A model generated the notes under the pieces. The model did not search any database and was not told where the DNA came from. It was given only the letters and a program-made list of their open reading frames with translations. The position numbers and the translations under genes are program-made. A DNA stretch of 64,000 nucleotides from Cyprinodon diabolis (Eukaryota; Chordata; Actinopteri; Cyprinodontiformes; Cyprinodontidae). This document shows positions 1-10,074 of this stretch, piece by piece; position 1 is the first letter of the stretch; each line of letters begins with the position of its first letter. Location of the stretch: assembly GCA_030533445.1 (NCBI GenBank), contig CM060065.1, forward strand, positions 52,493,964 to 52,557,963, given 5' to 3'.

Positions 1-55
1 ATCTGAACCTCCTGAAGCTGTCAGACCGGCTCCTTGAGGCAGTTTCTGGTCCTAC

Positions 56-3000
56 CCTGAAAGCTGTCTGCAGAAGGGCCCGTGCTCTGCTGGCCTTCAG
101 GCTCCTGGGACCCCAGAGACTTCTCGGACTCCACGGTGAGCGTCATCCCCTCCATCAGCTCCTCCACCATGTCGCTGACACACAGCTGCATAAAACACAA
201 CCGATCAGAACCTGGTCCGTCGGAGCTGGAGCGTAAAGCTGCACACCAACCTTCTGCAGCTGAGGATCCACCCTCCATATCCTCAGAGTCTGGTCTCTGG
301 ACCAGGTGACCAGCTGGAAGTCCTTGGAGCCTAAACAGCAGCAGACAGGAAGGAGTCAGTGTTCTGATCCGTGGTCCGATGGGTCAGCGGGCTGCAAGCG
401 GTCTCACCTTCTTTCTGTGGACGCCACTGGAACTCCAGAACCACGTCGTCGTGGCCAACGAAGGCATGGACAGGGCTGTTGAGGTCCAGTGTGCTCCAGA
501 GCAACAGACTGTTCTCCCTCCTCAGCTGAGGAACCATGACGGTTACCAGGCCGTTTGAGAACGGCTGAAGACACGTAAAAATTGAGAAATTTTTAGTTTT
601 TAGTGCGACTTCCTCAGCCAGTGTTCCAACGGCACCGGACTCACCGTGTAGCGGGCCTTCCACACCGGCACCTGGCAGGACAGGATGTTCAGGTATTTCC
701 TGGGCTGTCGGTAATCCCAGAACTAGAAAGCAGACCCAGAAAGGCCGGTCAGTTCCTGATGTTCTCTTTCCCTTTGGATCCACTGGTCCACCCTAGAGGA
801 ACCTTTTCACCCTGTTTGGACCGATTCCGGGATCCAAACCTGATGTCACCAGACTGAGGACCAGGAGGAGGACCTGATGGTCTCAGCGGGAGATAACTTC
901 CCGTTTCCTCCCAGCTTGGACTGACTGAGACATCAGGACAGGGACGATGTGTGTCCTCACCCTGACTGAGTTGTCCTGGCTGGACGTGGCAAAGATGAAC
1001 TCGTTGTCCGGATGCCAGTCGAGGCCGTGGATCTTGGACAGGTGAGCGGCGACGTACTCCACCGCCGTGTTGGGTTTCTGTTCAGACACATGAGGACAGA
1101 CCTCCATGACCCAAACTTTACCGTTTCACATCCAGCAGATCCAGTAGTCTGTCGTTGCCATGCAAACCTTTGGCAGAGGTTTTTCTGACTCTAGAAATCT
1201 AGAAAATATCTAGAAAGTAGAAACCAGGACGAAGCTGCTTCTAATTTCCAAGTTCCTGTTATCGTTGCGAAGCAAAGCAAAGAATCTGTAAGTTAGTTTT
1301 TAAAAATGTGAACCAGAAATCAAACTTTGAAGAATGTTTTAATTAAGAAAAGGTTTTGGGAGCAACCTTGCTGCTTTCTTAGATTTTGTGTTTGCAAAAA
1401 TAATTTTTTTTCTATTTTCTATTTTAATAAAATTTTCTTTTTTTTTTTTTTTTTTACAGATTTTATATTTTCACTTTTTTTTTCTGTTTTACAGATTGAG
1501 TTTTAATGAATTGCATTTTTTTTTTTTTTTACAGATGGCATCCTCTTCACTTCTAGGCGGCTTTCCTCTGGAGTTTCTACTGGTCTGCAAGGACGTTATC
1601 CAAACCATTTTTATTGGTCAAGCGTTTATATTGAGACATATTTCCTGTAGAGCTGAAAGAAATAATCAGATCAATTATTCAAATAATCGTCAACTAATTT
1701 AGTTATCGATTAATTATTCACTCGAGTATACAGACTCTAAAACACGTCTTTAGCGGACAGAGTGACCTACTTAGAGCAATAATTATATCAAAATACAAAA
1801 ATCTAAAACGTTAACATTTTGAATTTAAAGGTATAGAGGACGATTTATTTCCAGGTGGATCATCTCAATCAGTGGTCCTCCTAACTGTCAATCATTCAGG
1901 TGATGCGTTTCCGTAAGGCCGTCCTTCGCGCTCGTCCCGTTAGCTGTCATTTTCTTTCAGGCGTATATCTGTGGTAAGCTGCGGTTTCAGACAGTAAGTG
2001 AAGCTCACCTTTCTCACCGCGGTTCTTTGAAAATGGCCGAAGGTCGGAAGAGAAAAGTTTCTACGAAGTGGATGAGAAGAAAGGAAAGGCCTCAGAAGAG
2101 GCAGATATATCCCAGAATCATAGATTAGCTGTCACAGCGACTAACAAAGATGGCGGCGGCACCGCGCGGTGGAGGAGGAGTTATGTGACCAATGGAGCAA
2201 AAAGCATCTGTCTGAACGGTCAGTTAACTGAGTTCACTATATAGTCCCCGCTGCATGTGGACACATTAAGAGCTATGAGAACAGCATATTTCAAACAGGG
2301 CGTGCACCAGGAGAAATGAGCTGTGCACGCTCTTGCACACGCATTTTTTTTTTTAAGTGGAGAGGACCGGTCTTCACTACTAAAAGTATATCCTCCACTA
2401 TACCTTTAAGATAAAAATCTTTTTCAGCTGTCAATAGGCTTTATGTTTTACCTGGTTTAATTTCATTTAAAAATCTTCTTTAAGGAACCTTTGGATATTC
2501 TATTATTAATCGATCAATTGAAAAATAATCAACAGATTAATCGATTAGCAAAATAATCACTAGTTTCCTGTGTTTTTTGTGGCTAGCTGCTCTCAGAACT
2601 TTCTGACTGGCATATCTAGATCACACATTTCTATTTGGATGGCCCATTCTGAGTCTGTATTAATCCAATCCGATCTAACTGTGAAACTCTACTTTAAGCT
2701 CTACAGCAGATGTGATGCAGCTTTAAAACTGCAACCAGCAACACAAACCAGAAGGTTCATTTTATTAAGGAGGTGTATCCAGAACAATCGTCAGGCTAGA
2801 ATCCAGGACTTTAAAAAATAACTGACAGCTGTTAGAGATTTTTTTTTTTTAAGGATTGTTATAAAAAACGTTCTTTAATTTAAAATTAGATTGGCTTTTA
2901 GGAACTTGTGGAAAGGAATGGTCTCACTCACCCTTTTGTCCCAGATTCGGACGTCTCCATCATGGCTGGACGCCAGCAGGTGTTGGTTCCTCCGATTCCA

Positions 3001-6000
3001 CTTCACCTGAGCTGCTCCGGCTGAGACAGACACAAGGAGACGGTTGGTTCTACTGAAACCGCTCCACAGAACCAGTGTCTAACAGGACGCTGCATTCAGG
3101 TGAACTGGGACAGGAGCATTACTCACCGACAGCAGAGAGCGCCACCGTGGGCTTCCGGGTGTCCCTGAGGAGGCAGACAGACAGACAGCGGCTCAGTCAC
3201 CCAAATCATCAGCGGAACCAGAAGGAGCTAACTGCTTCTGGGTTTTGTCTCCTCTTACCTGGTGTCCCAGATGTAGATGTACGTGTCCACAGAGCTGGTC
3301 ACCAGGAGCTCCGGATCGAACCAGGACCAGTCTAGATCGCTGAAAGCACAAACACACCACAGTGAATCAGGCCTGCAGGCGGGGTCGGCCCGTTTGACCA
3401 GAACCTGGTCTCACCTGATGACCCGGGTGTGTCCCTGCAGGGAGGTGTGGGCCTCCCCAACGCCTTCCCTCCACGAGTACAGATCCACGCGCTGGTTGCT
3501 CTGCAAACAAAAGCCAAGTTTTATTCAACCACAGAACCGCCTCAAAGCAGCAGCGGAAGGTCCAGAACTAATCAAACCTCTGAGTGGGACCGGTTAACCC
3601 AAACACCTGCTCTGACACCCTAAGATCACTGCTTCATGTCTCCACTGGATCCAGATCTTTCCCGACTGCATATGAACCCGGTTTACTCCTCCTGGTGGCC
3701 TGCCAGGCTCCAGAGGTCTCTGAGGGACGTCTGGACGAGAGCGGGGACGCCTTCAGGGCTGATGACTAGTTACATCTAACTAGTTACAAGCTGATAACTC
3801 AGGTATTGATCGGTCAGAATAACCAGCTGTTTGCAACTAGAAAGAGTAACAAGTAACTAGGATACATAATTAGTTATTATTGCAAGTAACAAATTACTAG
3901 ATGGAAAAATTGGTCACCAATAAAAGCAACTACTTACTGGGCAAAGTAACTGGTGACTAGTCATAATAAATAGTAACTAGTTGGTTGGTAAAGTAAGTAG
4001 TTGCTAGGAAAAGTAACAAATTATTATTAAAAGAAACTAGTTACTAAACATAACAGAAGTAATTTGTCAAAATGGGTAACTAGCCAGAGTAATTAGTTAC
4101 TAGTCAAAGTAGCTAATTACTGGGCAAAGTAACTAGTAACTTTGACCTGTTACTAGTCTGAGTAACTTGTAACTGGGTGATGTAACCTTGTTCTTGGTTA
4201 CAGTAATCTGTCAGAATAAGTCGGATTAACTTTTCATTTCTGCCGTCAAACACCATCTTGTTCCGCTCCATTTTAAACGCTTCGACTCCGACCTGAAAAA
4301 GGTCGGCCAATCACATTGCAGCATTAAGGTTTGGGTGGGACATGTCGCCGTGACAAAACCAAGAGCTGCTGAACCCAAAGATGAAGCTAAATAAACATGG
4401 CAGCACAGGAGGACGTTCAGCCGCCGCCGTCACATCGGCTCGCTGAGATTAAACAACTTTAAAAGACGAAGAGCAGCAGAAAAACAGAAAGTATTAACCA
4501 GAAAGTATTGTGGTTTCTCATGGCGTCTGCTGCCATTTCTGTTGAGACCAGGATTGGCTGAAACCACACCTAATAGAAAGACTTTAGGCCTCGTTTTGCC
4601 AAATCAGCTGGAAAGGTTCAGTTTAATGTCTCTCCTTCCTCCAGACAGATCATGGGAGCAGATCCAGATTAATACAACAAAACCTGAGATTATTAATCTG
4701 GCTTCCAGGTTAAGAGTAACTAGTTACAAGCAAAGTAACTCTGCAGATCCTGGTTTATGATTCAAAATCTGAAAAATGAGGATGATTGTCCTTTGTTATA
4801 CATCTGGTAGTTTAGTTATCTACGGAAGAGGATTAGGGCCACTGAAAAAAAAGCTAGCTGATTTTCTAATTTTATTTCAGCATAGTATAGGAAAAACGTC
4901 AGAATTCTGAGATTAAAGTCAGAATTCTGAGATTGAAGTCAGAATTCTGAGAAAAAAGTCCGAATTCTGAGATTGAAGTCAGAATTCTGAGATTAAAGTC
5001 AGAATTCTGAGAAAAAAGTCAGAATTCTGAGATTGAAGTCAGAATTCTGAGATTAAAGTCAGAATTCTGAGATTGAAGTCAGAATTCTGAGAAAAAAGTC
5101 CGAATTCTGAGATTGAAGTCAGAATTCTGAGATTAAAGTCAGAATTCTGAGATTAAAGTCAGAATTCTGAGAAAAAAGTCAGAATTCTGAGAAAAAAGTC
5201 AGAATTCTGAGATTGAACTCAGAATTCTGAGATTGAAGTCAGAATTCTGAGAAAAAAGTCAGAATTCTGAGATTGAACTCAGAATTCTGAGATTGAAGTC
5301 AGAATTCTGAGAAAAAAGTCAGAATTCTGAGATTGAAGTCAGATTTCTGAGAAAAAAATCATAATTCTGAGAAAAAAGTCAGAATTCTGAGATTAAAGTC
5401 AGAATTCTGAGAAAAAAATCAGAATTCTGAGAAAAAAGTCAGAATTCTGAGATTAAAGTCAGAATATTCTGAGAAAAAAATCAGAATTCTGAGATTAAAA
5501 TCAGAATTCTGAGAAAAAAGTCAGAATTCTGAGAAAAAGTCAGAATTTTGAGATTAAAGTCAGAATTCTAAGAAAAAAAATCAGAATTCTGAGAAAAAAG
5601 TCAGAATTCTGAGATTGAAGTCAGAATTCTGAGATTAAAGTCAGAATTCTGAGAAAAAAAATCTGAATTCTGAGAAAAAAAATCAGAATTCTGAGAAAAA
5701 AAATCAGAATTCTGAGATTATATAAAACTGTAACTGGAGCGTGTAACAAAAGTAATTTCCCTCTGGGATTATTAAAGTATTTCTGATTCTGATTAAAGTC
5801 AGAATTCTGACTTTTTTCCCATACTAAACTGAAATATAATTTTAAAATGAGTAAACTTTTTTTTTTTCCAGTGGCCCTAATCCTCTTCCGTAGTTATCAA
5901 ATATAGAATTTTTGATATAAATAAAAAAACTTATTGACAAATTAATGAAATAAACGACATAACTAATCTACACCATGGGGGTGTGTGTGGTGAGAGAGGG

Positions 6001-9000
6001 AAGCCATGACACTTCATTAATTTATGTAGAAATGAGGCGTTTAATGTTTATAATGAACTAATAATGCAAACTTAGGGTGAAGTGATAACCCCATCAGCAA
6101 ACCTTTAAACACAACTAAAAATAAAAAAAAACAACACTTGGTTTGCCCTTCAGGGCCACCGTACAAACTAGATGTTTAGTACTTTATATATGGAGTCATC
6201 GATGCGCCGTAGTAACACACCGAGTTAGATCCAAAGTCACGCTTGTTACCAACATATATACAATCATGCTGTCCAGCATGGTAATGGCAGCATCATGCTG
6301 TGGGGCTACTAAAGATTTCAGTCTATTTTTGTATCTTTGCTGGATTTAGGGGAATTTTCCATGTGAATGACATTAAGAAAACCAACAGCGGGGACACGGA
6401 TGGGTAACCATGAGTCTTCTGGACAGGTCCAGCCTGCCTGCTCTCTATAGATCAGGTTTAAAAGCCCTAAAAGTTCAAAGAAACTGGTTCAGAAGCACTG
6501 ATGGATGCTTACATACGAGGAATCGACCATTAGAGAGGCTGGAAGCCAGGTTTGATGATTATGATCCTCTGAGGATCAGAGAAGACGCCTGAGCGTTGCT
6601 CCAACCCAGAAACCCCAACAGCTGAACTGAATCAGAGGCGGAATCCTGGTTCTGTTCATCGGATGTTTCCATGTTGGATAAACGCTTCCTGATGTTCCAC
6701 AGAGACACGAGCAGAACTCACCGAGGCAGCGAAGACGTGGGCCTCTGATCTATGAGGGTTCCACTGGACCGTCCCCACGTCCCACTTACTGTGGCGCCCA
6801 ATTTTCCGCGGCGCCTCAGACGGAGCCTCCAGGTTCACCATGTAGAGGAAGCGGCGCCTGAACAGCAAGAGAAGCATCAAAGACACAGACACCGACGGTT
6901 TTTCTCTTAAGAATCTTAACTGTTATTAAATCAGCTTGATTCTTAGTGCCTGCAGTCGGGAATCGAACCATCGACCTCAGCAGCAGCAGCTCACCCTGAC
7001 AGAACGGCGTGGGATCCCAGGCAGTCCACAGACATGGCGGTGGCCTAAAACAGAAGAGAGAAGGTCTGATGGTCCATAATGAACTTTTTGAAGAGTTTCA
7101 GTCTGGCTTTAGAGCTCATCATAGCACTGAAACAGCTCTGGTGAAAGTCACTAATGATATTCTCATGGCCTCAGATAATGGACTTGTATCTGTGCTCGTC
7201 CTGTTGGATCTTAGTGCTGCATTTGATACAGTTGATCATAATATTCTTTTAGAAAGACTTGAATATTTTGTTGGAATTAAAGGAACAGCACTAGACTGGT
7301 TTAAATCTTATCTATCTGATCGAATTCAGTTTGTTTACGTTAATGATAGATCTTCAACACGCTCAAAGGTTACCTGTGGAGTACCACAGGGATCAGTGCT
7401 AGGACCAATTCTCTTTACTTTATACATGCTCCCAATTGGTAGAGTTATTAGACAGCATGGGATTAATTTCCACTGTTATGCTGATGATACCCAGCTATAT
7501 CTGTCTATAATCCAGATGAAGCTAACCCATTACATAGATTACAGGCATGTCTGAAGACATAAAAACCTGGATGACTCTTAACTTTCTGCTTCTGAATGCA
7601 GATAAAACAGAAGTTATAGTCTTTGGACCAGAGTCTCTGAAAAAGAAGCTGATTAGCCAGTCACTTCATTTGGATGGGATTAAACTGATTTCAGATAATA
7701 AAGTAAAAAATCTTGGTGTTATTTTTGATCAGGACCTGTCATTTAAATCCCAGATCAAAGAGGTTTCTAGAATTTCCTTCTTTCATCTGAGGAATATTGC
7801 AAAAATTAGAAATCTCCTGTCCAGGGGTGATGCTGAGAAACTAGTCCATGCATTTGTTACTTCAAGGCTGGACTATTGTAATTCTTTACTATCAGGAAGT
7901 CCACAAACTGTAGTTAAAAGCCTTCAGCTGATCCAAAATGCTGCAGCCAGAGTTCTGATGAAAATGAAAAAGAGAGATCATATCTCTCCTATCCTGGCTT
8001 CTCTTCATTGGCTTCCTGTTAAATCCAGAATAGAATTTAAAATCCTCCTTCTCACATATAAAGCCTTAAATGGCCAAGCTCCATCTGATATCAGAGATCT
8101 GATTGTTCCTTATGTTCCTAACAGAGCACTTCGCTCCCAATCTGCAGGTTTACTAGTGGTTCCTAGAATTTCTAAAAGTAGAATGGGAGGCAGATCTTTT
8201 AGTTCTCAGGCTCCTCTCCTGTGGAACCAACTACCAGTTTTAGTCCGTGAGGCAGACACTCTGTCTACTTTTAAGGCTAGGCTTAAAACTTTCCTTTTTG
8301 ATAAAGCTTCTAGTTAGGGTGGCTCAGGTTATCCTGAGCTATCTCTATAGTTCTGCTGCTATAGGCTTAGACTGCTGGAGGACATAGGGACCCCTTTTTC
8401 ATCATTCTGCTTCATTCTATCTCTATTCTCCCACTCTGCAGAATCTGTTAGTTCAATCTCTAACGTTCTGCTCTCTCTGCTTTTTCTCATAGTAGCTTCA
8501 TCTGGTCTGTTCCTGTTTGGCTGTGACTCCATCCTGGAGAGAAATATCAGCTGTGCTGCTGCCATCAACACCTTTGTTTCTAGATGTTGGAGCTTGGCCT
8601 GTTTTCCAGTGTAGTCCTGTTTCTCTGACTGTGACTAACTGGATGTGCTCTCTTCATCCTCTGACATGGGAGCTGGCTCGGAGCCCGTCTGCCTGGCTGT
8701 GTGTTTCCTGGACGGGGCCGCCTGTGGAGCTGGTTGACAGTTGCCTTTTGTATCTATGCTTCTTTTTCTATGTCTGCTTCTGTCTCCTTGAACCCCAGTG
8801 GGCCTCAGCAGATGGCCGCTCACACTGAGCCTGGTTCTGCTGGAGGTTTCTTCCTGTTCAAAGGGAGTTTTTCCTCTCCACTGTCGCTACAAGCATGCTC
8901 AGTGTGAGGGATTGCTGAAGAGTCAATGAGTCGATGCAATCAGCTGGTTTTCCTTAGATAGAAAACTTTGAATCAATCTGACTGGATTATCTGGTGAACT

Positions 9001-9572
9001 GGAAAGTGACCTGAGATGACATGATGTGAATTGGAGCTATAGAAATAAACTGAATAGAATTAAAAATTGAATTGACGGTCAGAGATGATCATGGTGTCTC
9101 CAGGATTATCACTGCAGCAGAACCAGAACTCTTTAGACCTTCAAAGCAAAGAAAATGGTTCAGCCTCAGTAAACACCAGAGTTCCACATTAAGTTCAAAC
9201 TTCAGGACTAACCCAAAGCTACATTCCAATATGGCTGCTGAGGGAGTTCCTCAGTTTGAACATCTGGTCTGAGTCTCACTAGAAGATCGATGTTCATCAG
9301 AGAGAACATCGATCTGCAACCAGGACCAGAGACACCAGAGCAACCAGTGACAACATCTCACTGGGATGGTCCTCAGGATGAGCTGGACACCACAGGGATG
9401 TCTGTGGCTCCCTGCTGTCGCCTTAGCAACCTGGACATGTTTATCACGTGACCTTCCGGTCAGAAACGGCTGAGTCAGCATAAAAATTTATAAATTAAAT
9501 AAATAACTAAATAAACACCTGAGCATCCCGAAACTCCACCACTACATTCTCACTGCTCCAGCGCGCCGCCAT
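56..9572 (-). CDS. wdr59: WDR59, GATOR2 complex WD-repeat protein (5' part, 12 exons)
   Basis: Exons in transcript order: 9519-9572, 6995-7044, 6722-6857, 3415-3500, 3259-3339, 3127-3164, 2932-3020, 961-1077, 645-722, 408-564, 251-330, 56-185. All have AG acceptors and GT donors and join in one frame of about 365 codons. The start is the ATG at 9572, which gives [18 protein letters not shown] as in vertebrate WDR59. Further signatures are [45 protein letters not shown] and NSLLLW, the N-terminal WD40 propeller. WDR59 works with MIOS, WDR24, SEH1L and SEC13 in GATOR2 at the lysosome, relieving GATOR1 inhibition of mTORC1. The RWD and C-terminal RING parts lie outside the window. Introns are full of repeats: a MITE in intron 7, a satellite-bearing element in intron 3, and an antisense LINE in intron 1 within about 30 bp of exon 2. 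Identity is firm; individual borders may be off by a base or two. Confidence 0.93.
1663..2560. repeat. Dispersed repeat rich in ATCGATTAAT, copy 1 (interrupted)
   Basis: The ends near 1663-1720 and 2500-2560 are inverted AATAATC/CGATTAAT-rich sequences. The body includes GACAGAGTGACC and AAGATAAAAATC. Related copies lie at about 19955-20235 and 29365-29560. This copy is split by a TA-flanked MITE at 1828-2406. The superfamily is not established. Confidence 0.55.
1828..2406. mobile_element. MITE with TA target duplication inside the dispersed repeat
   Basis: The terminal repeats AAGGTATAG.GGA and its complement TCC.CTATACCTT are flanked by TA on both sides. Sister copies of the host repeat near 20080 and 29490 read straight through ATTTAAGATAAAA, which is the empty site with one TA. 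The interior has CpG-rich words but no ORF with family features. Confidence 0.7.
3773..4200. repeat. Degenerate GTAACTAGTTAC-rich tract
   Basis: Many imperfect copies of TAACTAGTTACT / AAAGTAACTAG lie in wdr59 intron 3. The wording matches the terminal region of the hAT-like element at 56832-58757, so it may be a decayed relative. No clear ends or coding capacity. Confidence 0.5.
4821..5892. mobile_element. TIR element with 6-bp target duplication, carrying a 20-bp satellite
   Basis: The ends are TACGGAAGAGGATTAGGGCC and its complement, flanked by GTTATC on both sides (4815-4820 and 5893-5898). TA termini and 6-bp duplications recall the IS3EU group, but no transposase is present, so that placement is tentative. 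A second, short copy is at 17409-17683. It lies in wdr59 intron 3. Confidence 0.78.
4900..5722. repeat. 20-bp satellite (AGAATTCTGAGATTAAAGTC type)
   Basis: About 40 units, alternating GATTAAAGTC, GATTGAAGTC and GAAAAAAGTC after AGAATTCTGA. There are a few length changes after 5460. Each unit has an EcoRI-like GAATTC palindrome. It lies wholly within the 4821-5892 element. Confidence 0.95.
7071..8317 (+). pseudogene. Broken LINE reverse transcriptase
   Basis: Two frames are needed. The first runs to about 7546 through the YADD active site. The second, from about 7547 to the stop at 8317, carries the thumb and C-terminal region. The break falls in 7510-7550 between [10 protein letters not shown] and SEDIKTWM, where intact relatives are continuous. 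The copy at 30465 matches the second part closely, implying recent spread. It is not expected to be active. Confidence 0.85.
7071..9075 (+). mobile_element. 5'-truncated LINE, L2/CR1 group, copy 1
   Basis: A non-LTR retrotransposon lying antisense in wdr59 intron 1. The reverse transcriptase region shows [36 protein letters not shown] and [10 protein letters not shown]. It is followed by the typical C-terminal part (DIKTWM.LNFLLLN..KTEV) ending at 8317, then an untranslated tail to about 9075 ending in GAATTG-type repeats. The endonuclease and N-terminal parts are missing. The 5' edge is approximate. Confidence 0.85.
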
Positions 9573-10074
9573 CTTCCCCTCTTTCTCCACTGTCAACAAA
9601 ACCTCACGTGACCTAATGAGCTCGGATGAAGCGTTCTGTGACGGTGGGAATTTAGAAGTCCAATGATGAAAAGCATGAATCCCATGTCCTCTACCGGAAC
9701 GACTTACACCTTTCCTGCACAATTAGAAGATCATTACCTAAAGAATTACTGTTAATGAATAATTAAACAGTTTATTCAGTGTTTTCTTATTATATGGAGC
9801 ACATAAGCCAGGGAAGCATGACAACTAATAATGTGATGATCCATGTAGGGTTTGACCATTAATAACTTCAAGTATTAATAGTTTATAATCACATTAATTA
9901 ATTTATTACTTAAATAATAATGTTTTCATTTAGGTAAATCTATTTTACAGGGTATTTATTTATTTAAAGCGATGAAAGTTCCCACCCGGAGGATGCTTTT
10001 AAAGCACCTTCTACGTCATCAGACCGTATCCTCGCCTCTGATTGGTCACCAGAGCTTCCAGTCGTCAAAGCAAG
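9573..10074. promoter_or_regulatory. Divergent intergenic region between wdr59 and nob1
   Basis: The two start codons, 9572 on minus and 10075 on plus, face away from each other across 502 bp. The stretch next to wdr59 is GC-richer and that next to nob1 has an ATTGG (inverted CCAAT) near 10040. The middle (9730-9970) is AT-rich. I see no TATA box at a convincing distance. A shared or paired housekeeping promoter is inferred from geometry only. Confidence 0.5.

Noticed and set aside
8359..8907. Short ORFs (about 60-100 codons) in the LINE tail, repeated at 31137-31685
   Set aside because: They sit in the LINE 3' untranslated tail and are duplicated only because the LINE is.
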